From Gemmatimonadota bacterium (GTDB lineage: Bacteria > Gemmatimonadota > Gemmatimonadetes > Longimicrobiales > Longimicrobiaceae), in NCBI GenBank assembly GCA_028287185.1, contig JAQBQD010000029.1, positions 62,001 through 126,000 on the forward strand: DNA of 64,000 nucleotides, written 5' to 3'. This document shows positions 31,900 to 40,287 of this stretch, piece after piece (position 1 is the stretch's first letter; every line of letters starts with the position of its first letter). Below the pieces are notes generated by a model that ran no database searches, was not told the origin of the DNA, and saw only the letters and a list, made by a program, of their open reading frames with translations. Made by a program: the position numbers and the translations under genes.

Positions 31900-33849
31900 T
31901 CACACCCCGGCGAGCTGCTCGGCCAGGTGCTCCCATTCCGCGTAGGCGCGGGCCAGCTCCACGCGGGCGGCCTCCAGCTCCGCGGTCAGCGCGCGCGCGG
32001 CGCCCACGTCCGCTCCGGCGGCGTAGAGCGCGGGGTCGCCGAGCTTCGCCTCCACCTCGCCGATGCGCGTCTCCAGCTTGTGGATGGCGTCCTCGGCCGT
32101 CTCCATCTCGCGCTCGCGGCGGCGGATCTCGTTCTTCGACAGTGGCGCTCCCTGCCCCGAGCCCGCCGACGGAGCGGACGGCGCGCGGTCCGCGGACGGC
32201 TTCGCGGCGCCGACGGTCGACGGCGCGGAGGCCGTCGACGCCGTGCGTGCGCGGTGCTCCAGCCACTCGTCGAAGCCGCCGGCGAAGTCGTGGATGCGGC
32301 CGTCCTCGAAGTGCCAGACGCGCGTGGCCACGGCGGACAGGAAGGCGCGGTCGTGCGAGATGAGCACCAGCGTTCCCTCGAACTCCTCCAGCGACTCCTC
32401 CAGCGCCTCGCGGCTCTCCAGGTCCAGGTGGTTCGTGGGCTCGTCCATCAGCAGCAGGTTGGCCTTCTGCAGCGTGATCTGCGCCAGCGCAACGCGCGCC
32501 TGCTCGCCGCCGGACAGCCCGCCCACCTTCGCCTCGGCCTCCTCGCCGGAGAAGAGGTAGCGGCCCATGTGGCTGCGCAGCTCCTGCAGGGGCAGCCCGG
32601 GCGCGGCCTTCTGCACCTCCTCGCGGATGGTGAGGGCGACGTCCAGGTGGGTGAAGTCCTGGCGATACCACGCGCGCCGCACGCCGGTGCCAAGGGTGAC
32701 GGAGCCGGCGTTGGGCTGCGCCTGCCCGGCGAGGACGCGCATCAGCGTCGACTTTCCGCAGCCGTTGGGGCCTACGATGGCGACGCGCTCCTGGCGCGAC
32801 ACCTCGGCGCGGAACGGGGCGAAGAGGGTGCGCGCGCCGTATCCGCACGACACCCCGTCCACCTTCAGCACCGTGCCGCCGCTGCGGGCCGCGGCGCCGA
32901 AGCGCACGGCCATCGCCCGGCCCTCGTCCGACACGCCGTCCACGCGCTCCAGGTGTGAGAGCAGGGTGCGGCGGCTCTTGGCCTGCTTGGTCTTCTGGCC
33001 CGCCAGGTTGCGGCGGATGAAGTCCTCGGTGCGGGCGATGTAGGCCTGCTGCTTCTCGAACGTCTTCTGCTGGAGCAGCCGCCGCTCCTCGCGCTGCACG
33101 AGGAAGGAGTCGAAGCTGCCCGTGTAGGCGAAGGCGGTGCCTTCCTCCAGGTGCAGCACGTGGTCGGACAGGCGCTCCAGGAACACGCGGTCGTGCGAGA
33201 CGACGAGGACGGTGCCCGGGTAGCCGCGCAGGTAGCCCTCCAGCCACTCGGTGCTCTGGAGGTCCAGGTGGTTGGTGGGCTCGTCCAGCAGCAGCACGTC
33301 GGGTTGGGCGAGCAGCGTCTGCGCCAGGCGAAGGCGGCCGACCTCACCGCCGCTCAGGCTGCGCACCGTCTTGGCCCAGGTGTCCGCGGGGAACCCCAGC
33401 CCCTCCAGCGTGGCGTCGGCGCGGGCGCGCATCTCGTAGCCGCCGCGCCGGCCGAACTCCTCCAGGTGGCGGTCGTACGAGGCCATCAGCCGCTCGCCCT
33501 CGGGCGTATCGTGCGGCACGCGACCCAGCTCGTGCGACTCGTGCTCCAGCCGGCGCTCCATGGCGACCAGATCCGCGAACGGCTCCAGCGCCGCCTCGCG
33601 AACGGTGGCGGCGCTTGTCTCGCCGCGATTCTGGCGCAGCAGGGTGAAGCGCAGGCCCGGGTGGCGCCACACCTCGCCCTCGGTGGGCTCCTCCTCGCCC
33701 GTCACCATGCCGAACAGGGTGGTCTTCCCCACCCCGTTGCGCCCCACGATGCCCCAGCGGTCGCCCGCCGAGACGGTGAACGACACGTCCTTCAGCACCC
33801 AGCGCTCGCCGTACTGCTTTCCCGCCCCCGACAGCCGCACCAGCGTCAT
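31900..33849 (-). CDS. ABC-F family ATPase (Uup/YdiF type)
   Basis: A 649-residue soluble protein with two ABC domains and no membrane part. ABC1: GIVGRNGVGKTTLFGMVTGE, signature SLSGGEVGRLRLAQTLL, Walker B VLLLDEPTNHLDLQS. The ABC-F linker with its crossed helices lies at about residues 240-310. ABC2: AIVGPNGCGKSTLMRVLAGQ, GLSGGEQARVALAQI, LLLMDEPTNHLDLES. The C-terminal 80 residues form a coiled coil (RRREREMETAEDAIHKLETR) as in Uup. ABC-F proteins act on the ribosomal E-site to relieve stalled peptide synthesis, and some protect against antibiotics; the class here is the housekeeping one. Confidence 0.93.
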   Translation of the reverse strand: MTLVRLSGAGKQYGERWVLKDVSFTVSAGDRWGIVGRNGVGKTTLFGMVTGEEEPTEGEVWRHPGLRFTLLRQNRGETSAATVREAALEPFADLVAMERRLEHESHELGRVPHDTPEGERLMASYDRHLEEFGRRGGYEMRARADATLEGLGFPADTWAKTVRSLSGGEVGRLRLAQTLLAQPDVLLLDEPTNHLDLQSTEWLEGYLRGYPGTVLVVSHDRVFLERLSDHVLHLEEGTAFAYTGSFDSFLVQREERRLLQQKTFEKQQAYIARTEDFIRRNLAGQKTKQAKSRRTLLSHLERVDGVSDEGRAMAVRFGAAARSGGTVLKVDGVSCGYGARTLFAPFRAEVSRQERVAIVGPNGCGKSTLMRVLAGQAQPNAGSVTLGTGVRRAWYRQDFTHLDVALTIREEVQKAAPGLPLQELRSHMGRYLFSGEEAEAKVGGLSGGEQARVALAQITLQKANLLLMDEPTNHLDLESREALEESLEEFEGTLVLISHDRAFLSAVATRVWHFEDGRIHDFAGGFDEWLEHRARTASTASAPSTVGAAKPSADRAPSAPSAGSGQGAPLSKNEIRRREREMETAEDAIHKLETRIGEVEAKLGDPALYAAGADVGAARALTAELEAARVELARAYAEWEHLAEQLAGV

Positions 33850-33967
33850 CGACCCACCTTCTCGCCCGTGGCGATGTGGAACGGGGCGGAATCACCCACC
33901 CCGTTCCGTCCGACGATCTCCCGGCGGCCGATCCCCAGCATCACGGAGCCCGACGGGTGCGGCAGGG

Positions 33968-34474
33968 TCATCGATTCACCACACCGCCCATGCTGGTGAC
34001 GGTGCCGTCCTGGTAGAAGGGGACCTCGCGGTCGCCGATGGGGGTGTGGGCCAGCACGCTGCCGCGCGCGCGGTACGTGAACGCACCGTTGCGCATGAGC
34101 GCCGCGCCCGCGCCGCCCGCGCCGGCGTAGCTGAACTCCACCGGGATCTGCACCACCTCGGTGCGGCCGCCGCCCACCCGGAAGGGGCGCTCGTAGGTGC
34201 CCCTGGCGATGCTGGACCACGCGCTGTCGCCCGGCGCGGTGTGCACGGCCAGGTCGTAGGTCACGCGGTCGGCGCCCAGGGTGAAGCCGTTGGGGTTCTG
34301 GATGCGCACGTTCACCAGCAGCGTGCCCCCCGTAAGCCCCAGCCCGCCCACGGAGATGCTGTCCAGCGCCACGGTGGGCTGCTTGAACACGCCGCTCCCG
34401 CAGGCGGCGGCGAGGGCGACGGCGGCGAGCGACAGCACGGCGCGAAGCCCCGCGCGGGTGCGATGGATGGTCAT
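33968..34474 (-). CDS. LEA2-like lipoprotein
   Basis: The 168 residues begin MTIHRTRAGLRAVLSLAAVA with the lipobox AAAC after the hydrophobic stretch. The mature part is a LEA type 2 / WHy beta-sandwich: VALDSISVGGLGLTGGTLLV, then VNVRIQNPNGFTLGADRVTY, the classic 'v.v.v.NPN...l....~Y.l' pattern, and RTEVVQIPVEFSYAG. Such envelope lipoproteins are common in high-GC bacteria, with unknown roles. Follows the ABC ATPase by about 45 bp and may belong to the same transcript. Confidence 0.85.
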   Translation of the reverse strand: MTIHRTRAGLRAVLSLAAVALAAACGSGVFKQPTVALDSISVGGLGLTGGTLLVNVRIQNPNGFTLGADRVTYDLAVHTAPGDSAWSSIARGTYERPFRVGGGRTEVVQIPVEFSYAGAGGAGAALMRNGAFTYRARGSVLAHTPIGDREVPFYQDGTVTSMGGVVNR

Positions 34475-34519
34475 GTTGCGCTTCTCCTTGCCTCGGTGAT
34501 CGGTCGGAGCGGCCCGCCT

Positions 34520-35299
34520 TCAGCCGTCCGCGTCCGCCAGCTTGAGCGACGGCGACTGCCGCCACGATGCCCATTCCGTGCCTTCCAGCATCCTCCAGCG
34601 CGCGCCGGGCGCCAGCAGCAGCCCGCGCCCGCACCATTCCGCCACGAAACCGAGGTCGTGGCTGGACAGGAGGACGGCGGCCCCGGCGGCCCGGCGGCGG
34701 TCCAGCTCCCCCACCAGCCGCGCGGCGGAGGGCTGGTCCAGGCCGTTGAGCGCCTCGTCCAGCAGCAGCACCCGCGGCCCGTGCAGCAGCGCCGCGGCGA
34801 CCGCCGTCTTGCGCGCCATGCCCTGCGACAGCTCGCGGCACAGGGTGCCTTCCGCGCCGGCCAGGCCCAGCAGCTCCAGCAGCCGCGCGCCCTCTTCGGC
34901 CGAGGCCGAAGCGTCCAGCCCGCGCGCCGCGGCGACGAAGCGCAGCGTCTCGGCGACGGTCAGCTCGCCGTACAGGTAGGGCTGCTCCGGGACGAACCCC
35001 ATACACCCCGCGGCACCGGCGAGGTCCGAGAAGGGATCGGCGCCGCACAGGCGCACACTGCCCGCGCCGGGCATGCGGTCGCCCGTGATGCACCCCACCA
35101 GCGTGGACTTTCCCGCCCCGTTGGAGCCCAGCAGCGCCACCGCCTCGCCCGGCCGCAGCGTGAGCTCCACGCCCGCCAGCACGGGCCCGCGCCGGTACCG
35201 CTTCGACAGCCCGTGCACCACGAGCGGAAGCGGGGCGTCCGCGGAGGCGGCAGGGTTCGGCAGGTCGGTCGGTCGGGACGGTTCTGTCGATTCGCTCAC
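34520..35299 (-). CDS. ABC transporter ATP-binding protein
   Basis: The 259-residue protein starts at GTG (AGGA four bases upstream); open sequence further out is unlike a protein. Walker A LLGSNGAGKSTLVGCITGDR, Q-loop region GFVPEQPYLYGEL, signature ELSQGMARKTAVAAALLHGP and Walker B VLLLDEALNGLD are visible. A Ser/Pro-rich N-terminal 30 residues precede the ABC core. It pairs with the membrane protein at 35607-36836 as an export-type ABC-2 system. Substrate unknown. Confidence 0.88.
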   Translation of the reverse strand: MSESTEPSRPTDLPNPAASADAPLPLVVHGLSKRYRRGPVLAGVELTLRPGEAVALLGSNGAGKSTLVGCITGDRMPGAGSVRLCGADPFSDLAGAAGCMGFVPEQPYLYGELTVAETLRFVAAARGLDASASAEEGARLLELLGLAGAEGTLCRELSQGMARKTAVAAALLHGPRVLLLDEALNGLDQPSAARLVGELDRRRAAGAAVLLSSHDLGFVAEWCGRGLLLAPGARWRMLEGTEWASWRQSPSLKLADADG

Positions 35300-35606
35300 T
35301 GCATCCTGTTCGGTTGATCCAGAGTTCGACACCGGCGATCGGCTCGCCGTGTCGAGCCACATTCGGTGGATGCGATCGACGTCCGACCGCAGGTTCGATG
35401 GTGCGATCGATCCGTTGCGTCTCATCCAGGGTTCGGGCGGCGCGACGGTTCCTCGCGCAATCAAACCCTATCATCGAATCCGGTGGACCGCACATCCTCC
35501 GAGGAGTTCGCAAGCGGTCGCCTAAACCCATCGCAACCCTCGATCGACGACACCCGTTCCGGCGTGCCTCCCTCCGTGGAGCTACGCACCCGGCGCGCCC
35601 GATGAC
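35300..35606. other. Gap between ABC permease and ATPase genes
   Basis: No gene seen. The stretch is unusually rich in TCGAT-type motifs and lower in GC than its flanks. A separate promoter for the ATPase could lie here; no confident hexamers were found. Confidence 0.4.
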
Positions 35607-36836
35607 CTACCGGCCGGCGGCGGCGAGGGAGGCGGCGGATGCGAGGGCGGCGGCGCCCGCGCCGGCCGCCAGCCACGGCCACGCGGAGCCGCCGGGCACG
35701 GCGAGCGCCCACGCGATGCCGATGGGGAGCACGACGCCCATCCCCAGACCGAACGCCGCGGCCCCCCGTCCCAGCAAGCGATGGCCGACCGTGATGCCGA
35801 GCGCGCGGTCCATCCAGCGCGGGCCACCGCGCTCCACGCGGCCGAGCGCGACGACGGCGAGCGTCTGCGCGGCGAGGAGCACCGCGGCCGACGCCGTCAC
35901 CCAGGCGCGGACATGGGCGCTGTCGCCGGCGCGGAGCAGGGCGAGCACGGAGACGACGGCGACGGGCCAGACCATGCGCGACGCCCAGCGGAAGCGCCGG
36001 CCGACGACGGCGGCGTCCCGCGCCCGCACGGCGCCCGCGCGTCGCGGAAGCACGCGGGCGAGCCCGCGGCCGATCACCAGCGCATCCGCGGACCCGTCGC
36101 TCTCGGGCGCATACGCCATCTCGGCGGCGCGTGAGGCGAAGCGCGGCAGCGCGGCCTCGAAGCGGGCGGCGGCGATCGCGACGAGCACGGCGGCGAGCGC
36201 GAGCGCGGCGGGCAGGCGCCACCCCCACGCGTCCGGCGCGGCGCCCACCCACCGCGCGGAAACCACGGCGGCCACGGCGGGCCAGAGCGGCGCGAACACC
36301 AGCGGCGCGGCGGCGGCCAGCTCGGGGTCCCAGCCGATGAGGCCGGGTACCGCACGGGCTCCGGAGGCCATCTTCACGGCGGCGCCGGCGTGCGTGAAGA
36401 GCGACACCGCGCACGCGACGGACGCGGCGGCGAGCCCCATCGCCAGCGGCGGTGCCAGGCGAGCGCCGGTGGCGGCGTAGGGCACCATCAGCAGCAGCAC
36501 GGCCCCGCTGCTCCACAGCGCGAGGCGCAGCGCGCGCACGGCGAAGATCCAGCGCGGCCGGATGCCCAGGTGTCGCAGCAGCGAGTCGTCGGGCGCTCGG
36601 AAGAGCGTGGGATACGCGAGCAGGCACGGCGCGGCGGAGGCCAGCAGCGCGAGCAGGATGCGGCCCTGCCCGTCCGTGGCGTCCGGCCGGGCGGCGGCCC
36701 CCATGCGCCACAGGCCGCCAATGGCGAGCGCGGAAGGGAGCAGCGCGGCGAGCCAGGCGCCCGCGCGGGGATGGCGGACGGCGTCCGTCGCGCGGCGGAG
36801 ATCGGTACGGAGGAGGAGGCGGAGCGGGTGGATCAT
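35607..36836 (-). CDS. ABC-2-type permease-like membrane protein
   Basis: The 409-residue protein starts MIHPLRLLLRTDLRRATDAV, a cytoplasmic N-terminus, and has about ten membrane segments, including ILLALLASAAPCLLAYPTLF, AVLLLMVPYAATG and the last pair VVLPIGIAWALAVPG and LAAGAGAAALASAASLAAA. No sequence signature beyond hydrophobicity pattern and context identifies it; its neighbour is an ABC ATPase on the same strand, 307 bp downstream. It is very Ala-rich (over 25 %), which in part reflects GC content. Confidence 0.65.
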   Translation of the reverse strand: MIHPLRLLLRTDLRRATDAVRHPRAGAWLAALLPSALAIGGLWRMGAAARPDATDGQGRILLALLASAAPCLLAYPTLFRAPDDSLLRHLGIRPRWIFAVRALRLALWSSGAVLLLMVPYAATGARLAPPLAMGLAAASVACAVSLFTHAGAAVKMASGARAVPGLIGWDPELAAAAPLVFAPLWPAVAAVVSARWVGAAPDAWGWRLPAALALAAVLVAIAAARFEAALPRFASRAAEMAYAPESDGSADALVIGRGLARVLPRRAGAVRARDAAVVGRRFRWASRMVWPVAVVSVLALLRAGDSAHVRAWVTASAAVLLAAQTLAVVALGRVERGGPRWMDRALGITVGHRLLGRGAAAFGLGMGVVLPIGIAWALAVPGGSAWPWLAAGAGAAALASAASLAAAGR

Positions 36837-37247
36837 CCGCGGCGGCCGGGACGGCCGGGCGAACGAGTGCGCGGCAACGGCCACGCGGAGCCTGCCTTCG
36901 CAGACCGCAGGCTTTCGCGTGGGCCCGGGGGCCGGTGCGCGCGGCCGCGGGCGGCGTGGACGCGGGCGAACGGCGGGGCCGCGGATCTCGCGGAAAGGGG
37001 TCGGCGGTGGGGGGTTTCCGATGGATCCGACAACGCCCTGGCGGAGGGAGACCCGGCGGGGTTTGCCGGGGCTCCCTCTGCGCGCGGGGAGACCCCGGAG
37101 GCGCGCCGGCGATGGTCGGCCGTCGAAGGAGAGGGCCGCGCGCGCCGAGGAGGCTCGCCGCGCCCGCGGAGGAGACCCGCCGGGCGGTTTCGGCGGGGCT
37201 CCGGAGCGGCCACGATACCCGGGGAACGGCCACGGAGGACCGTCGCC
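36837..37247. other. Intergenic region with repeated stem-loops
   Basis: No gene is supported. Two related stem-loops with the same A-G mismatch lie at 37046-37076 (GGGAG-A-CCCGGC / GCCGGG-G-CTCCC) and 37171-37202 (GGAG-A-CCCGCCG / CGGCGGG-G-CTCC). A shorter GGGGAGACCCC lies between them at about 37086-37096. They follow the rarA stop and may take part in 3' end formation. Confidence 0.5.
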
Positions 37248-38732
37248 TCAGCCGTCACCGTCTCGCGGCGCCTCGGCATTCCTGCCCTCGGCGGACGCTT
37301 CCGGGGCGTCCGCCGCTTCCGTCGACGGTCCCGGCGCGGGCGATGAGATCGATGCGCGCTCGGCCAGGCGCTGGGCGATCACGGCTTCGTACCCGCGGTC
37401 GGTGGGCTCGTAGAAGCGCGCGTCCCTGATCTCGTCGGGCAGGGTCTGCATGGCGACCCAGCCGCCCTCGTAGTTGTGCGCGTACTTGTAGTCCTCGCCG
37501 TACTTCCACTCGCGCATGAGCGAGGTGGTGGCGTTGCGCAGGTGCAGCGGCACGGGGGCGTCGGGATGCTGGCGCGCGGCGTCCGTGGCGGCGCTCATCG
37601 CCAGGTAGGCCCGGTTGGACTTCGGCGCGCTGGCGACGTAGAGGATGGCGTTGGAGAGGGGGAGCAGGCCCTCGGGCAGGCCCAGCCGTTCGAACGCCTG
37701 CATGGCCTGCATGGCGACGATGCCGGCCTGCGGATCGGCCAGGCCCACGTCCTCGTAGGCGGCGGCCACCAGGCGGCGGAAGAGCGTCTTGGGATCCTCG
37801 CCGCCGTTCAGCATCCGCGCCGCCCAGTACAGCGCGCCCTCGCCGGAGCTGGCTCGCAGCGACTTGTGGAACGCGGAAAGCATCTCGTAGGCGAGCGTGG
37901 TGTCGTAGCGCGCCGCGCGCTGCTGCAAGGCCTCGCGCGCGTTCTCCACCGTCAGCGTGGCGCCGTTGCCCGCGAGGCGCGCCGCCACCTCCAGGGCGGT
38001 GAGCGCCTGGCGCGCGTCGCCGCCGGTGGCGCCCACCAGGACGTCCTCGGTCTCCCGCGGCAGGGTCAGATCCATGCCGCCCAGCCCGCGCTGCGCGTCG
38101 GCGACGGCGCGGCGCAGCACGGCGCGCACGGCGCCCTCCTCCAGCGGCTTCAGGACCAGCACCTGCGAGCGCGACAGGAGCGCGGCGTTGATCTCGAACG
38201 CCGGGTGCTCGGTGGTCGCGCCGACGAGGGTGACGAGGCCGGACTCCATGGCCGGGAGCAGGAAGTCCTGCTGGCCCTTGTTGAGCCGGTGGATCTCGTC
38301 GACGAACAGCAGCGTGCGGCGGCCGGCCTTGCGCTGCGCCTGGGCCTCCTTCACCACCTCGCGCAGCCGCGGGACGCCCTCGCTGACCGCGTTGAACGGC
38401 ACGAACGCCGCCCGCGTGTGCCCGGCGATGACGCGGGCCAGGGTGGTCTTTCCCGTGCCCGGGGGGCCGTGCAGGATGAGGTTGGGGATGTGGCCGGCAC
38501 CCACCAGCTTGCGCAGCGTGCCGGCCGGCCCGGCGAGGTGGTCCTGCCCCACGACGTCGTCCAGCGTGCGCGGGCGCATCCGCTCGGCCAGGGGCACGGA
38601 GGGGTCCGGCCCCGCGTCGGCCCTGGGTGCCGGCGCGAAGGGGTCCGCGGCGGACGACGGGTCGCGGCGCGGGGGCGGGCCCTCGTCGGGCTCGGCGCCC
38701 CCCTCTCCTCCGAACAGCGACAGCTCGCTCAT
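37248..38732 (-). CDS. rarA: Replication-associated recombination protein RarA (MgsA)
   Basis: AAA+ ATPase that acts at stalled replication forks. The 494 residues start MSELSLFGGEGGAEPDEGPP; after an acidic/Pro linker come MRPRTLDDVVGQDHLAGPAG, Walker A LHGPPGTGKTTLARVIAG, Walker B LLFVDEIHRLNKGQQD, sensor ATTEHPAFEINAALLSRSQV and the C-terminal LRNATTSLMREWKYGEDYKY with EGGWVAMQTLPDE. The ATG overlaps the ZIP transporter stop (ATGA). It has about 50 disordered residues in front of the conserved part. Confidence 0.96.
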   Translation of the reverse strand: MSELSLFGGEGGAEPDEGPPPRRDPSSAADPFAPAPRADAGPDPSVPLAERMRPRTLDDVVGQDHLAGPAGTLRKLVGAGHIPNLILHGPPGTGKTTLARVIAGHTRAAFVPFNAVSEGVPRLREVVKEAQAQRKAGRRTLLFVDEIHRLNKGQQDFLLPAMESGLVTLVGATTEHPAFEINAALLSRSQVLVLKPLEEGAVRAVLRRAVADAQRGLGGMDLTLPRETEDVLVGATGGDARQALTALEVAARLAGNGATLTVENAREALQQRAARYDTTLAYEMLSAFHKSLRASSGEGALYWAARMLNGGEDPKTLFRRLVAAAYEDVGLADPQAGIVAMQAMQAFERLGLPEGLLPLSNAILYVASAPKSNRAYLAMSAATDAARQHPDAPVPLHLRNATTSLMREWKYGEDYKYAHNYEGGWVAMQTLPDEIRDARFYEPTDRGYEAVIAQRLAERASISSPAPGPSTEAADAPEASAEGRNAEAPRDGDG

Positions 38733-39448
38733 GCCTCGCCTCCCAGCATCCACCAGGCCAGCAGGAAGCACGCGGCTCCCACGAACACCATGATCGCGGA
38801 CGATCGGCTGCGCTCCTGCTGCACCTCGGGCATGAGGTTGCTGGCGGCCACGTACAGCGTGACGCCGGCGCTGAGCGCCAGGCCGTGCCTCTGCAGGGCG
38901 CCGAGCTGGTCCGTCACCAGCACGCCGAGCACCGTCGCCACGCCCAGCGCCGCGGTGCCGCCCAGGGCCATGCGGCGGGTGTTGCCGCTGGCGAGCATGA
39001 CGCTGGCCACGGTGACGCCCTCGGGGATCTTGTGGAGCAGGATGGCGATGAAGACCAGGAAGCCCAGCGTGCTTCCCACGCGGAAGCCGCTGGCGATGGC
39101 GACGCCGTCGAAGAAGGTGTGCAGCAGCAGGCCCAGGAGGGCGCTGACGCCCGTCCAGTGGCCGACGTGGTGCGTCTCCTCGCCGAAGTGGAAGTGCGGC
39201 GTGAGCACGTGCTGCGTGAGGTGCACCAGCAGGTAGCCCACCAGCACCGTCACCGCGGCGTTCGCCCCGCCTTCGCGTAGCGTGTGCGGCAGCATGGCCA
39301 GCAGCGCCACCGCCAGCATGAACCCCGCGCCGAAGGCGATGAGCAGCCGCTGCGTGGTTCGCCCCCCGCGCGAGTGCGTGGTGATGACCAGCCCGCCGAG
39401 GACGTTGGCCCCGGCCGCCGCCAGGGCATACAAGAGAGCCGCGTTCAC
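38729..39448 (-). CDS. ZIP family metal transporter
   Basis: About 239 residues, eight membrane helices, of the ZupT/GufA-like group; takes up divalent metals such as Zn2+. Histidine-rich cytosolic loop LTQHVLTPHFHFGEETHHVG, then LLGLLLHTFFDGVAIASGF and FIAILLHKIPEGVTVASVML, which carry the metal-binding H-x-x-x-(D/E)G and HKIPEG motifs of helices IV and V. Two GTG codons 9 bp apart can start it; GGAAGG eight bases before the inner GTG (39446-39448) favours this one. Overlaps rarA by 4 bp. Confidence 0.9.
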   Translation of the reverse strand: MNAALLYALAAAGANVLGGLVITTHSRGGRTTQRLLIAFGAGFMLAVALLAMLPHTLREGGANAAVTVLVGYLLVHLTQHVLTPHFHFGEETHHVGHWTGVSALLGLLLHTFFDGVAIASGFRVGSTLGFLVFIAILLHKIPEGVTVASVMLASGNTRRMALGGTAALGVATVLGVLVTDQLGALQRHGLALSAGVTLYVAASNLMPEVQQERSRSSAIMVFVGAACFLLAWWMLGGEA

Positions 39449-39620
39449 CGCCCGCACCTTCCGGAAAGAGCCGCCGACCGTGCCGACAAAGAGGACGGAA
39501 GGTGTGGCACCGGCGGGGTGAAGTCAACGGAACGGGGCGTGTGGCAACCGGGGAGAGGGCGCGGCATCGCATCCGCCGCCCGCATGGTCGTCCGTCGGCC
39601 GAGACCGATCCGCGCGATCG

Positions 39621-39998
39621 CTATCCCTCCAGCACCACGAACGCCGCCGCCGTGTCGCCGGTGTGCGTGAGCGACACGTGGATGGAGCGGACGCCGCGCT
39701 GCTCGGCGAGGGCGGCGGCGCCGCCGGAGAGGCGGATGGAGGGAGCGCCGGAGTCGGCGGAGACGACCTCGACGTCCGTCCACGCGCCGCCGCGGCCCCA
39801 GCCGGTGCCGAGCGCCTTGAAGAACGCCTCCTTCGCGGCGAATCGCGCGGCGAAGGACTCGGGGGGATGGCGGCCCTCGCGGCAGCGCCGGGCCTCGGCG
39901 GGGGTGAAGAGGCGCGCCAGAGCCTGGTCGCCGCGGCGGGCCAGCAGGCCGTCCACGCGGGCGACGCTCGCCAGGTCCACGCCGATGCCGACGATCAT
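39621..39998 (-). CDS. acpS: Holo-[acyl-carrier-protein] synthase
   Basis: Transfers 4'-phosphopantetheine from CoA to a serine of acyl carrier protein. The 125 residues begin MIVGIGVDLASVARVDGLLA with the Mg2+-binding Asp, then SFAARFAAKEAFFKALGTGW (the AAKEA(F/V) motif with catalytic Glu), and end IHVSLTHTGDTAAAFVVLEG. Length is normal. A single gene on the minus strand, divergent from the microprotein-dacB pair; the promoters of both must lie in the 163 bp between. Confidence 0.95.
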   Translation of the reverse strand: MIVGIGVDLASVARVDGLLARRGDQALARLFTPAEARRCREGRHPPESFAARFAAKEAFFKALGTGWGRGGAWTDVEVVSADSGAPSIRLSGGAAALAEQRGVRSIHVSLTHTGDTAAAFVVLEG

Positions 39999-40161
39999 CC
40001 TCGCTCCTTGCGCGGGGTACGGGAAGGGTGCCAACGTTCGCGGAACATACTCCCACACGGCGGGGTGCTCAACGGCGGCACGGCGTTCGCAACGGCGGGC
40101 GCCGCCCGGCCGCGCGCATTGGCGCCCGGCTTCCGCCCGCGGCATCAACGGAGGATGACTG

Positions 40162-40287
40162 GTGGCTCGCTCGCGCTGGCGGGACAGGTTGCTGCTGATG
40201 GGGATGGTGGCCGCGGGATGCGCGGCCGGCATCGCCGTGGGATCGCTGCTCGTGCACCTCATCATCGGCAACTGGGGGAAGGTCTGA
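40162..40287 (+). CDS. 41-residue single-pass membrane microprotein
   Basis: A GTG start, preceded by GGAGGATGACTG, opens MARSRWRDRLLLMGMVAAGC followed by AAGIAVGSLLVHLIIGNWGK. The product has a basic N-terminus and one or two closely spaced hydrophobic segments, and no known domain. The stop TGA overlaps the CTG proposed as the start of dacB, so the two could be translated together. Its size and topology suggest a small regulator or subunit of an envelope enzyme, which is inference. Confidence 0.55.
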   Translation: MARSRWRDRLLLMGMVAAGCAAGIAVGSLLVHLIIGNWGKV

